From Streptomyces sp. Ncost-T10-10d (GTDB taxonomy: Bacteria; Actinomycetota; Actinomycetes; Streptomycetales; Streptomycetaceae), in assembly GCF_900091955.1 (NCBI RefSeq), contig NZ_FMDF01000168.1:32952-96951 (forward strand): a stretch of DNA of 64,000 nt, written 5' to 3'. A program made the translations under genes and the position numbers. The notes below the pieces were generated by a model, which worked only from the letters and a program-made list of their open reading frames with translations, made no database searches and was not told where the DNA came from. This document shows, one piece after another, positions 1 through 8,157 of this stretch. How positions within the stretch are numbered: the stretch's first letter is position 1; each line of letters opens with the position of its first letter.

Positions 1-180
1 CCGCTGCGCGGCGTGGGCGAGGAGTCGGTGGGTGCCGCAGCCTTCATCTGGTCCACGGTCCCGGACCGCGGCGGCCCGCGCGACGCGTTCAACGTCTACC
101 AACTGCTGCACGAGTGGCAGGATTTCAGCCATCGTCTGCATGACGCGGGGCATCAGGCGTACTGCCTGGTCTGGCCCTGA
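1..180 (+). CDS. C-terminal end of an unrecognised protein (clipped)
   Basis: Reading frame 1 is open from the first base to a TGA at 178-180 and encodes 59 residues, so only the 3' end of the gene lies in the window. The peptide is rich in aromatic residues and contains DAFNVYQLLHEWQDF. It has no motif that I can assign. Codon use is typical of the region, with third-position G/C. It points rightward, toward a leftward operon that ends at 456. The 275 bases that separate them hold no feature I can support. Confidence 0.55.
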   Translation, partial: PLRGVGEESVGAAAFIWSTVPDRGGPRDAFNVYQLLHEWQDFSHRLHDAGHQAYCLVWP

Positions 181-455
181 CCCGGATTTCCATTCAGTAC
201 GGACGGCCCTCCGGAGAGCTTGCCCCTTGCGCGGGGGGCTGTCCGGGAACGCCCGTCAGGCCGCGTCGCCGGCAGACACTTCGAAACGGTGCGGCAACGA
301 CTCGCCCGCGCCGTCGCAGCCCACGACCGGACCACCCACGCCGCAGCCCGGCCCGGAGGCCGGTCCGCCGTCACTTCCGCGGTGTCGGCGAGGGCGCCGA
401 ACGCCCCGGCCCGGCCGATGGATTCGGCGTCACCGCTGCTTCCGTGGGGTGTGGG

Positions 456-1703
456 TCAGCCGGCCCATCGTCCGGAGAGGAAGGTGACGGCGAAGACGGT
501 CATCAGGGGTGCTGCGACGACGAGGTAGGCCGTCTGGATGCGGGCGTTTCGCAGGCTCCAGGCAGCGAGGCCGGTCCACAGGGGCCACCACAGGAGGGTC
601 GCGCGGGGGATGGACGTGTACCAGTAGGAGGTGCCCAGGGCCCACAGGCTGAGGCCGATGTACACCGCTTCCGGCCAGCGCCGCTGTCGGAGCAGCAGGC
701 CGCACAGGCCGATGCCGACCAGCATGGTGAGGAGTTCGGCCTGGCTCATCAGGGCGTACCCGGTGCTCTGGGAGTGCCCGAAGGCGGCATGCCAGGTGTT
801 CTGCCAGGCTTCCCAGGGGGCGTGGAAGTCGCGGTACCAGCCGCGTTCCTCGGCGTGCTTCCAGGCCATCCAGTCGCCGGTGTGCGTCTGCAGGTACCAG
901 CTGTAGAGAAGCGGCGGGAGGGCGGGCAGGGTCAGCCAGGGAAGACGTCGCCAGTGGGCGGGGGTGCGGGCGGTGACCAGGAAGTGGACCGCGAGAGCCG
1001 CGGCGAGGAAGAGGCCGCTGACACGTACGGTGGTGGCCAGGCACGTCAGGACGGCTGCGAGCGGCCAGTTGAGGCGCTGAGCGGCCAGCCAGGCCGGCAG
1101 GGCCAGGGCGAGGAAGAGCGCTTCGGTGTAGCCGGCGGCCAGGAAGACCGCGCACGGGGAGAGCAGGAAGAACAGGGCCGCGCGCTGCCCCGCATTGTCC
1201 TGTGGCAGGTGCAGCCGGGCGATCCGGGCCAGGGCCAGTACGGCGACGCCACCGGCAACGAGGGAGATCAGCGCACCGGCCGCGGGCCAGCTCGGGACGA
1301 CCGTATGGACGGCCCGTAGTACGAACGGGAAGCCGGGGAAGAAGGCTTCCCTGTTGTCCCAGCCGGATGTCCAGGGGCCGGACCCGCCCGGGAAATAGCC
1401 GTCCTGGGCTATGTGCAGGTAGTGCCACCAGTCCCAGCGCTGCCACAGTGAGAAGAACGAGGCGGCGTGGCGGGCCTGGTGGTCGTCGGCGAACAGCCGG
1501 CCGGTGCAGTAGGCGGTGATCCAGATGCCCGCGCGGGTCAGCAGGTACAGCCACAGCACCTCGCGGTCAGCGGGCTTGAGCCGGAGGAACAGCCGGCCGG
1601 AGGATGCCGTGCTCGGTGACGGTGTATCGCGGGGCGGCCCGGGAACGGTCCTGGTCCGGGCCGGCGGACGTTCACGCTGCCGATGGGGGGACGAAAGGCT
1701 CAC
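456..1703 (-). CDS. PIG-V-like mannosyltransferase family membrane protein
   Basis: 415-residue multi-spanning membrane protein with a GTG start (1703-1701) and an AGGAG-type ribosome site just upstream. After a proline-rich cytoplasmic leader of about 45 residues come several hydrophobic helices. The segment RWDWWHYLHIAQDGYF, followed by AFFPGFPFVLR, is the pattern of the PIG-V / GT-C mannosyltransferases, which use polyprenyl-phosphate sugar donors at the extracytoplasmic face. It is the third gene of a leftward operon behind an ECF sigma factor and its partner, 78 bases after the partner's stop. The sugar and acceptor cannot be read from sequence. Family assignment is fairly sure; specificity is unknown. 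Confidence 0.8.
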   Translation of the reverse strand: MSLSSPHRQRERPPARTRTVPGPPRDTPSPSTASSGRLFLRLKPADREVLWLYLLTRAGIWITAYCTGRLFADDHQARHAASFFSLWQRWDWWHYLHIAQDGYFPGGSGPWTSGWDNREAFFPGFPFVLRAVHTVVPSWPAAGALISLVAGGVAVLALARIARLHLPQDNAGQRAALFFLLSPCAVFLAAGYTEALFLALALPAWLAAQRLNWPLAAVLTCLATTVRVSGLFLAAALAVHFLVTARTPAHWRRLPWLTLPALPPLLYSWYLQTHTGDWMAWKHAEERGWYRDFHAPWEAWQNTWHAAFGHSQSTGYALMSQAELLTMLVGIGLCGLLLRQRRWPEAVYIGLSLWALGTSYWYTSIPRATLLWWPLWTGLAAWSLRNARIQTAYLVVAAPLMTVFAVTFLSGRWAG

Positions 1704-1781
1704 AACAGGATCTCCTGCGTCGAATGCGCGTGTACCGAACGGCCCCGGGCAGACGTCGCCCGGGGCGCGGGAATCGGAAGG

Positions 1782-2150
1782 TCAGCGGGGCGGGTTGCTC
1801 TGGCTCCGGCTGGGGGTTGTCGATGTGCCCTGGCCCGGGGACGGGCTGCTCATCGGCGGCGGGCTGGTGCGGAGCGAGGAGGGCAGGGAGGGCACAGGAG
1901 AGGGCCGGGGGGTGGAAGGAGTGGTGGCCGGGACGGTGGTGCCGGTGCTGTCGGGCAGGAGTGCGGCCACGGCCGCGCCCGTGCCGGAGAAGACCAGGCA
2001 GACTCCGACAGCCAGCGCGAGGATCCGGCGCCTGCGCACTTGCTCCGCGCGCTCGGTGATGAAGGAGAGCGGAGCGGAACGGGCGCGGGACTGGCCGGTG
2101 GCGGCAGCCTCCTTGAACAGGGACCGCAGCGGGTCTTGGGGTTCAGACAC
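1782..2150 (-). CDS. small membrane protein, putative anti-sigma partner of the adjacent ECF sigma factor
   Basis: 122 residues. The N-terminal 40 residues are charged and cytoplasmic-like (DPLRSLFKEAA, ERAEQVRRRRI). They are followed by one membrane helix (about residues 42-65) and a Pro/Ser/Thr-rich outer tail. The GTG start at 2150 lies inside the end of the sigma gene, an 8-base overlap that implies translational coupling. The layout (short cytoplasmic part, one helix, coupled to a sigma gene) fits an anti-sigma or sensor role, but no zinc-binding HxxxCxxC motif is present. The function is therefore inferred from position only. Confidence 0.65.
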   Translation of the reverse strand: MSEPQDPLRSLFKEAAATGQSRARSAPLSFITERAEQVRRRRILALAVGVCLVFSGTGAAVAALLPDSTGTTVPATTPSTPRPSPVPSLPSSLRTSPPPMSSPSPGQGTSTTPSRSQSNPPR

Positions 2151-2643
2151 GGGTCCCCTCCTCGGTACGCGGATCCTGCAGACGATGCGAGAGCGTGGCC
2201 CGGCCCCGGGCCAGATGCGTCTTGACGGTGCTGGCCGCCAGACCGGTCTCCGCGGCGATCTGCTCGACAGTCAGATCGCATACGTAGTGCAAGGCCAGCG
2301 TGCGGCGCTGTTTGGGCGGCAGATCCCGCAGCACTTCCACCAGGGCCACCGACTCCGGGCCGGGAGCCTCCATATGGGGCGGGGCACCACTGCGCTGCCA
2401 GGCATCCGCCATACGGCGCCGCCCGCGCCACCGGCTCACCGCCAGTCGCCAGGCGACCGTACGGATCCACGCCTCGGGCTGCCCGTCACGGTCGAGCTGA
2501 CGCCGTCGGCTCCAGCCCTTGGCGAAAGCTTCCTGCACCACGTCCTGCGCCTCGTGCTGGTCGCCGAGCATCACAAACAACTGCCCCGTCAGCCGAGCGG
2601 CCGTCTGCGCATAGAACTCTTCGAACTCCTCGACGGTCAACAA
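2143..2643 (-). CDS. SigE-family ECF RNA polymerase sigma factor
   Basis: 166 residues with a TTG start at 2643 preceded by AGGAG at a sensible distance. Sigma region 2 is seen in the stretch FYAQTAARLTGQLFVMLGD..EAQDVVQEAF, with the -10 recognition part WIRTVAWRLAVSRWR. Region 4 is seen as LPPKQRRTLALHYVCDLTVEQIA followed by the HTH ETGLAASTVKTHLARGRA. This is the layout of the Streptomyces SigE-type (SigE/ECF41-independent) short sigma factors. It heads a three-gene leftward operon with a small membrane partner and a mannosyltransferase, suggesting control of envelope glycosylation. Target promoters are unknown. Confidence 0.88.
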   Translation of the reverse strand: MLTVEEFEEFYAQTAARLTGQLFVMLGDQHEAQDVVQEAFAKGWSRRRQLDRDGQPEAWIRTVAWRLAVSRWRGRRRMADAWQRSGAPPHMEAPGPESVALVEVLRDLPPKQRRTLALHYVCDLTVEQIAAETGLAASTVKTHLARGRATLSHRLQDPRTEEGTRV

Positions 2644-2857
2644 TCAGCTCCTGGATCTCCTCGGTCTCACCGGGCATACGCCCGGCACCCCGCATCCGGA
2701 CGACACCGAAACCGAAATGATCAGCGTGACGGTCATCACACGGACCCGGCGGCCCGGGGAATCGGATTGCGGTTCGGTCAGCCCGTTCTCACAAATGATC
2801 GCCTGTGCGTGCTCTGTGAAGACCCGGAGCCCGCCCCGTTTCCGCAGGTGAGCGCAT

Positions 2858-2907
2858 GCGGAAGTCCCCCGGAACCCGCGCGCTGCGCGTTTCCGGGGGA
2901 CTTCCGC
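2858..2907. terminator. strong GC-rich hairpin, possible terminator
   Basis: A 17-bp perfect inverted repeat (2858-2874 with 2891-2907, core GGAAGTCCCCC) encloses a 16-base loop that is itself GCGC-rich. It sits in the gene-free stretch between the sigma operon and the FMN reductase. There is no U-tract, which is common for streptomycete hairpin terminators. Confidence 0.55.
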
Positions 2908-2951
2908 CATGGAATTCGAGGCCCTGGAAGCCCCCTCCGCACCCCGGCAGA

Positions 2952-3002
2952 CACCGAAGGGCCGTCGCAGCGCTCTTCTCGTGCTGCGACGGCCCTTCGG
3001 TG
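2952..3002 (-). terminator. 20-bp stem hairpin terminator downstream of FMN reductase
   Basis: A perfect 20-bp inverted repeat (2952-2971 with 2983-3002, core GAAGGGCCGTCGCAGC) with an 11-base loop lies about 115 bases past the stop of the leftward FMN reductase gene. It is the likely end of that transcript. The 2644-3116 stretch as a whole holds only this hairpin, the one at 2858-2907 and presumably the sigma-operon promoter. Confidence 0.7.
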
Positions 3003-3116
3003 AGCCAGGGAAGTCCGGGGCTTCCGCCTCGGCTCGGCCCGCACGGCGGTGGCGGTGACGCCCCGACCGGTGCGGCCGTCCTTCGTCGGCGCCTCGACGA
3101 GGCGCACGCGAGGGGG

Positions 3117-3677
3117 TCAGGCAGCCGCGGAAGCGGCCTGCGAGGACACCTGCTGGATGACCTCGGTGAGCGCGGTGACGACCTCGGCGTCGTCCGCCGG
3201 GTGGGTGTCGGCGAAGCGCGTCACGGAGCCCGGGATGGACAGCTTGACGTCCTCCAGGACCACACCGCCCGCGATCCCGGCGGACTTGCGGGCGTCGTCC
3301 TGTGCCCACACTCCGCCGTACTGGCCGAAGGCGGTGCCGACCACGGCGACCGGCTTGCCGGAGATGGCGCCGGCACCGTACGGGCGGGACAGCCAGTCGA
3401 TGACGTTCTTCAGGACGGCCGGCATGGTGCCGTTGTACTCGGGCGAGAACAGCAGGAACGCGTCGGCCCGGCCCGCCGCCTCACGCAGTCGGGCGGCAGC
3501 GGCCGGGACGCTTCCCTCGACGTCGACGTCCTCGTTGTAGAAGGGCACGTCGGCCAGGCCCTCGTACAGCTCGATGTCGACACCCGCGGGGGCGTGCTTG
3601 GCGGCGGCTTCGGCGAGCTGACGGTTGTGCGAGCCGGCGCGGAGGCTGCCGACGAGCGCGAGGATGCGTACAGACAT
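3117..3677 (-). CDS. NADPH-dependent FMN reductase
   Basis: 186 residues. It begins with the flavodoxin-like strand and phosphate loop RILALVGSLRAGSHNRQLAEA and carries the family signature SPEYNGTMPAVLKNVIDWLSR with the following G-rich segment GKPVAVVGTAFGQYGG. This is the NAD(P)H:FMN / quinone reductase family (ChrR, SsuE-like relatives), soluble and usually dimeric or tetrameric, involved in quinone or xenobiotic reduction. It is divergent from a TetR-family gene, with two palindromic operators in the 113-base spacer. That arrangement suggests induction by a compound sensed by the TetR protein. The start chosen is ATG 3677. Confidence 0.88.
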   Translation of the reverse strand: MSVRILALVGSLRAGSHNRQLAEAAAKHAPAGVDIELYEGLADVPFYNEDVDVEGSVPAAAARLREAAGRADAFLLFSPEYNGTMPAVLKNVIDWLSRPYGAGAISGKPVAVVGTAFGQYGGVWAQDDARKSAGIAGGVVLEDVKLSIPGSVTRFADTHPADDAEVVTALTEVIQQVSSQAASAAA

Positions 3678-3712
3678 GGAGAACTCCCGGAAGGCGGAAT
3701 CTGCGGAACAAG

Positions 3713-3726
3713 CGGACCATGGTCCG
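3713..3726. promoter_or_regulatory. palindromic TetR operator candidate 1
   Basis: cggaccatggtccg is a perfect 14-bp palindrome in the spacer between the FMN reductase and tetR starts, 36 bases from the reductase start codon. It shares its GGAC..GTCC half-sites with a second copy 35 bases away. Confidence 0.65.
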
Positions 3727-3748
3727 TTGAAAGTTGTACCACTTAACC

Positions 3749-3760
3749 GGACTGCGGTCC
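3749..3760. promoter_or_regulatory. palindromic TetR operator candidate 2
   Basis: ggactgcggtcc is an imperfect palindrome (10 of 12 positions) with the same GGAC/GTCC half-sites as the element at 3713-3726. It lies 30 bases upstream of the tetR start. Two matched sites fit joint control of both divergent genes. Confidence 0.6.
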
Positions 3761-3790
3761 ACTTATGTTTCCTGGCGCTACTCTGAGCCC

Positions 3791-4444
3791 ATGACCGGTC
3801 ACGTTCCCCCGCCGCTCAGGACGCCCGACCCCGGCGAGGTGCGGACGAGTCTCCCGCTCGCCCCGACCGGTGGACCGCCGCAGCTACGGGCGGACGCGGC
3901 GCGCAATCGCACGCGCCTGCTGGACGCCGCTTCCCGGCTCCTGACCGGGTGCGGAGCGGCGAACCTGACCATGGAATCGGTGGCCGCCGCCGCAGGGGTG
4001 GGCAAAGGCACCGTCTTCCGGCGCTTCGGCGACCGAGCCGGACTCCTGCTCGCGCTCCTGGACCATCGGGAGGAGCAGCTCCAGGCCGCCTTCCTCTCGG
4101 GTCCGCCGCCCCTGGGTCCCGGCGCCCCCGCGGCGGAGCGTCTGCACGCCTTCGGGCCCGCCGTCCTGCGCCACGAACGCGATCAGCACCCCCTGATCCT
4201 GGCCAGCCGGACGAACCCGCTGCGCAACTACACCGTCCCGGCCCACCATCTGCGGCTCAGCCACATCACGATGCTGCTGCGTCGGGCGGAGGTGGCCGGC
4301 AACCCGGAACTGCTCGCACACGCCCTGCTCGGATCCATCGACACCGCCCTGGTCCACCACCTCACCCAGGAGTGCGGCATTCCGCTGGAGCGCCTGGAGG
4401 AAGGCTGGCATCACCTGGTGACGCGACTCGGGGCGACCCGGTAG
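3791..4444 (+). CDS. TetR/AcrR-family transcriptional regulator
   Basis: 217 residues from ATG 3791. An in-frame start at 3734 would place the start over the second operator and extend into AT-richer spacer, so 3791 is preferred. After a 30-residue leader comes the TetR DNA-binding helix-turn-helix: RNRTRLLDAASRLL, then MESVAAAAGVGKGTVFRRFGDRAGLL. The C-terminal ligand-binding domain is unremarkable and its ligand unknown. It is divergent from the FMN reductase it probably represses together with itself. Family assignment is secure. Confidence 0.9.
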   Translation: MTGHVPPPLRTPDPGEVRTSLPLAPTGGPPQLRADAARNRTRLLDAASRLLTGCGAANLTMESVAAAAGVGKGTVFRRFGDRAGLLLALLDHREEQLQAAFLSGPPPLGPGAPAAERLHAFGPAVLRHERDQHPLILASRTNPLRNYTVPAHHLRLSHITMLLRRAEVAGNPELLAHALLGSIDTALVHHLTQECGIPLERLEEGWHHLVTRLGATR

Positions 4445-4457
4445 TCGACGGCCGCAG

Positions 4458-4625
4458 CTGGTGCTGTGACCGGAAAGGTTTGCCGGAAAGCTCGCGGCGT
4501 CCGGTGCGGTGCATCGCAAGGCGGAGCATTGCCCGCGTACTGGATGTACTCCGGTGATGCGACAACGCGGCGAGGTGCCGTGCCGGGCGTCGCGAGCCGG
4601 TGAACCTTTCCGGTCACAGCACCAG
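4458..4625. repeat. hairpin repeat element, copy 1 (168 bp, MITE-like)
   Basis: Perfect 23-bp terminal inverted repeats (4458-4480 with 4603-4625, core gtgaccggaaaggtt) enclose a further imperfectly paired stem (gctcgcggcgtccggtgcgg at 4490-4509 with 4578-4597). The apical core contains atcgcaaggcggag (4513-4526) and gacaacgcggcgagg (4561-4575). The same two core words occur at offsets 55 and 101 in the element at 28066-28231, whose arms differ in sequence. It starts 13 bases after the tetR stop, between two convergent genes, and has no coding capacity. It occupies the gene-free stretch 4445-4751; I see nothing else there. Confidence 0.8.
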
Positions 4626-4751
4626 GGCGTGCGTCAAGGCCGTCGGCGGCCGAACTGACCGCCGGGACGGTGGACGCCGGGGCGGTGGGTTCGGGGCGGC
4701 GCTCGCACCACGGTGCCGGCACGGACCGCATCCTCTCCGTGGCCCGGACGG

Positions 4752-7196
4752 TCAGTGGCCGGGCGGGGCAGCGCCGTGCCCGGCCGGGGGCAGATCGAGC
4801 CATCGGGCCGTACCGGGCGTGATCACATGGGTATGGCCTCCGAGGACGACCCGGACGGCCGGGTGGTGCGAGTCCGGCACGGCGATCCGTAGGCGCTGGG
4901 CACGGATGCGCAGGTCCACGTCCCAGTGCCGGCGGAATCTGATGCGCATCCCGAGTTTCGAGAGCTGGGGCAACGTGGCCGGCGCGAGCCACAGTGCGTC
5001 GTCGCGGGTCTCCAGCCCCGTCATCCCGCGCTGTACGAAGTCGAGGGTGCCCGCCATCGCCCCCAGATGGATGCCCTCCTCGGTGGTACCGCCCTGGATG
5101 TCGGCCACGTCCCCGGTCAGCGCCTCCTCGCAGTACTTCCACGCCGCCTCGCGGCGTACGCGCGCCAGCACCCAGGCATGGACCAGGGAGCTGAGTGTGG
5201 AGCCGTGGCTCGTACGGGCGAGGTAGTAGTCGACGGTGGCGCGCCAGGTGTCGTCGTCCAGCACATGCCCGAGCTGCCGGAAGAGGCCGGCAAGTTCCTC
5301 CGGCGAGAAGAGGTAGCCGAGCATCAGCACATCGGCCTGTTTGGACGCCTGGTAGCGGTTGGCGGTGTCGCCCTCCGCCTCCAGGATCCGATCCAGCCTC
5401 CGGATGTCCCCGTACCGCTTCCGGTACCCCTCCCAGTCGAGCTCGGCCAGCTCCCCGTAACCGGCGAACTGGCTGATGACACCCCGGTGATACGGCACAT
5501 GCAGCCGGTGGGAGATGTCCTCCCAGCGTTCCGGTTCATCCGGATCGAGCCGGATCCGGTCGAGGAGCCGGCGGCGTCGTGTCCCGGACAGGGCGCGGTA
5601 CAGCTCCGTCGAACGTGACAGGACCCAGGCCGCTGTCACGTTCGTGTACGCGTTGTCGTCGAGGCCTGCCGTCCCGGTTCCCGGATAGGCGTCGTGGTAC
5701 TCGTCGGGTCCGACGACACCGCGGATGCGATACCGGGCCAGGGACGCGTCCCATTCGGCACTGTCCGCCCAGAACCTGGCGATCTGCAGCAGCATGTCCG
5801 CGCCCTTGGAGTGCAGGTACTCCGTGTCCCCGGTGGCCTGGCAGTACTGCCAGACGTTGTATGCGACGGCCGAGCCGACATGATGCTGCAGCCGGGAGCG
5901 GTCGGGCAGCCAGCGCCCCGAGTGCGGGTTGAGGTGGAGTTCCTGGGTCTCCTCGCGTCCGTTGTCGGCGCTCTGCCAGGGGTACATCGCCCCGGCCCTG
6001 CCCGCCTCGCTCGCCGCTCGGCAGGCTGCGGGCAGCCGCCGGTGGCGGTAGTCGAGAAGTCCTCGGGAGACTTCCGGGAGATGCAGATTCAGGAACGGCA
6101 GTACGAACAGCTCGTCCCAGAAGACATGGCCGCGGTACGCCTCGCCGTGCAGTCCTCTCGCCGGTACCCCCACATCGAGTCCGGCGGTGTGCGGGGAGAG
6201 CGTCTGCAGTACGTGGAAGAGATGCAGCCGGAGGATGCGGCCCGCTTCGCCCGGGACCTCCAGCCGGACCTGCTGCCACAGATCGGCCCAGGCCCGCTGG
6301 TGCGAGGAGAGCAGATGCGGGAAGTCCGGGGCTCTTCGGACCTCGGCCACGGCTGCCCGCAGGGGGCTGCCGATCGCGAGGTCGCGCGAGGTGTACAGCG
6401 CCACCGTCTTGTCGACGACGGCGTCGGAGTCCGGGCTCAACGGGAGCTTCAGCCGTTGGAAGACCGCCTTCGCCGTGTGCCGGGAACCCGGGCCGACCCG
6501 CTGTTCCTTCCCTTCGCCGCCGCACCCGGCCCGCGTGCGGGCCGCCAGCGCGATACCGATGTCCGACTCCACCGTGCGGCACCTCAGCGACACCGCACCG
6601 TCCTCCTCCGTCGCGGTGACCCAGCCGGTCAGGTGCCGGTTCGACAGATCCCGGTACCGCGCGACACCGGAGTTGCGGACATCGCCGTCGATCCCCGCCT
6701 CCACCTCGATCGCGCCCGCCCATCCCTCCGCCCGGAACACCGTGTGCAGGGCGGCGAGATGCGGATCACCCATGTGCACCAGGCGGCACTGCTCCACATG
6801 CAGCCGCCGGCCCGCCCCGTCCTCGTAGACGGACCGGCGGGTCAGCGTGCCCCCGCGCAGATCGAGTGACTGGTGGTGTTCCACGAGGTGCTCGTGATCC
6901 GGGCGGAGCCACGGTCCCGGGGCGGTACCGGCGGGGTGGATGCGGTAGCGCAGCGGCAGCCAGTTCGGCAGGTTGACCAGGTCCTCGTTCTCCACCCGGC
7001 GGCCCCGGACCGAGGAGGCCAGCCGGTTGTAGCAGCCCGCCGCATAGGTGCCGGGGTAGTGCGAGGGGCCCTCGGACGTCTCGGGCGCGGCTCCGCGCGT
7101 GGCGAAGTATCCGTTGCCGAGCGTGCACAGCGCCTCGCGCAGCCGTTCCTCCTGCGGCTCGTACCCCTCGTACGACCAGGTCCAGGCCCGCGCCAT
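4752..7196 (-). CDS. glycoside hydrolase family 65 phosphorylase (trehalose/maltose/kojibiose type)
   Basis: 814 residues, the usual length for GH65. The N-terminal beta-sandwich contains TRGAAPETSEGPSHYPGTYA and NLPNWLPLRYRI. The (alpha/alpha)6 barrel carries the general-acid region GPDEYHD followed by DDNAYTNVTAAWVL, and the phosphate-binding segment SHGSTLSSLVHAWVLAR. These enzymes cleave alpha-glucosides with inorganic phosphate to give beta-glucose 1-phosphate. The partner for that product, a beta-phosphoglucomutase-type HAD protein, is directly upstream with a TGATG stop/start overlap. The exact disaccharide cannot be read from sequence. Confidence 0.9.
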   Translation of the reverse strand: MARAWTWSYEGYEPQEERLREALCTLGNGYFATRGAAPETSEGPSHYPGTYAAGCYNRLASSVRGRRVENEDLVNLPNWLPLRYRIHPAGTAPGPWLRPDHEHLVEHHQSLDLRGGTLTRRSVYEDGAGRRLHVEQCRLVHMGDPHLAALHTVFRAEGWAGAIEVEAGIDGDVRNSGVARYRDLSNRHLTGWVTATEEDGAVSLRCRTVESDIGIALAARTRAGCGGEGKEQRVGPGSRHTAKAVFQRLKLPLSPDSDAVVDKTVALYTSRDLAIGSPLRAAVAEVRRAPDFPHLLSSHQRAWADLWQQVRLEVPGEAGRILRLHLFHVLQTLSPHTAGLDVGVPARGLHGEAYRGHVFWDELFVLPFLNLHLPEVSRGLLDYRHRRLPAACRAASEAGRAGAMYPWQSADNGREETQELHLNPHSGRWLPDRSRLQHHVGSAVAYNVWQYCQATGDTEYLHSKGADMLLQIARFWADSAEWDASLARYRIRGVVGPDEYHDAYPGTGTAGLDDNAYTNVTAAWVLSRSTELYRALSGTRRRRLLDRIRLDPDEPERWEDISHRLHVPYHRGVISQFAGYGELAELDWEGYRKRYGDIRRLDRILEAEGDTANRYQASKQADVLMLGYLFSPEELAGLFRQLGHVLDDDTWRATVDYYLARTSHGSTLSSLVHAWVLARVRREAAWKYCEEALTGDVADIQGGTTEEGIHLGAMAGTLDFVQRGMTGLETRDDALWLAPATLPQLSKLGMRIRFRRHWDVDLRIRAQRLRIAVPDSHHPAVRVVLGGHTHVITPGTARWLDLPPAGHGAAPPGH

Positions 7197-7957
7197 CAGT
7201 CGTCCCCGGCCGTCAGCAGGTCCCCCGGGTCGGGCACCACGATGTCGGCACCGTGGCGGCGCAGCTCGGCGGCGCCGGCGGGGGTGCCTGCACGGTCCAC
7301 GCCGACCACGAGTCCGAAGCCGCCGCGTCGCCCGGCCTCGACCCCGGCCAGCGCGTCCTCCACCACGGCGGTGTCCCGGGCCGGGGTCCCAAGACGCCTC
7401 GCCGCTTCGGCGAAGAGCGAGGGGTCCGGTTTCCCGGGCAGCCGCAGCCGGCGCGCCTCGTTCCCGTCGACCACTGCGTCGAACCGGTCGATGAGACCGG
7501 CCCGCGCCAGCAGTTCCGTCGCGTGCCGGGACGCGGAGACGGCGGCACAGGGCACCCGCTCACGGCGGAGCACGCCGAGGAGACGGACCGTGCCGGGCCA
7601 GACGTCGACCGGGTCGGTGCGCAGACTCTGCGTGAACAGCTCGTCCTTGCGGGCGGCGATCGCCCATACCGTCGCGATTCCCGGTGGGTCGTCGGGGCTG
7701 CCTTCGGGAAGGTCCAGTCCCCTCGATGCCAGGAAGGCCGCCGCACCGTCCCTCCGCGACCGGCCGTCGACGTGGCGCAGATAGTCGTCGGCGGCGTCGA
7801 ACGGCCGCTGCCCCCCGACGGCCGACAGACAGGCGTCGAACGCCTTCTTCCAGGCTGCGGCGTGTCTCCGGGCGGAGTCGGTGATCACTCCGTCGGTGTC
7901 GAAGACCACGGCCCGCACGGAGCGCAGGCACGGTGCCAGGGACGGTGCGGCTGCCAT
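7196..7957 (-). CDS. beta-phosphoglucomutase family HAD hydrolase
   Basis: 253 residues. HAD motif I is VVFDTDGVITDS, with Asp nucleophile and acid. A cap domain follows, then motif II AVSASRHATELL, motif III as the Lys in GKPDPSLFAEA and motif IV VVEDALAGVEAG. Together with the GH65 phosphorylase that it overlaps (TGATG at 7194-7198), it would convert beta-glucose 1-phosphate to glucose 6-phosphate. This is a known pairing for phosphorolytic disaccharide use. HAD specificity is inferred from this context. Confidence 0.86.
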   Translation of the reverse strand: MAAAPSLAPCLRSVRAVVFDTDGVITDSARRHAAAWKKAFDACLSAVGGQRPFDAADDYLRHVDGRSRRDGAAAFLASRGLDLPEGSPDDPPGIATVWAIAARKDELFTQSLRTDPVDVWPGTVRLLGVLRRERVPCAAVSASRHATELLARAGLIDRFDAVVDGNEARRLRLPGKPDPSLFAEAARRLGTPARDTAVVEDALAGVEAGRRGGFGLVVGVDRAGTPAGAAELRRHGADIVVPDPGDLLTAGDD

Positions 7958-8157
7958 GACCTGGGCGGTCCCTTCGTCAGGGGCTCCTCTTCATGGCACC
8001 ACGGTTCCGGCGCACGGGCGCGTCGTGGACTCCGTACGGCATCGCGGCCGAGCGTCCCCCTGAAATCGCGCATATCGTTCACAACGGGCAGTCGCGGCCG
8101 GGCCCGCGCGGCCGCCGCCCGCAGCCCTCCGGGGACTCGCCACGGACGGAGGATTCC

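Noticed and set aside
4458..4625. Simple transcription terminator
   Set aside because: The paired structure is 168 bp long with an unpaired conserved core shared with a distant copy. A terminator needs no such core, although the element may also terminate.
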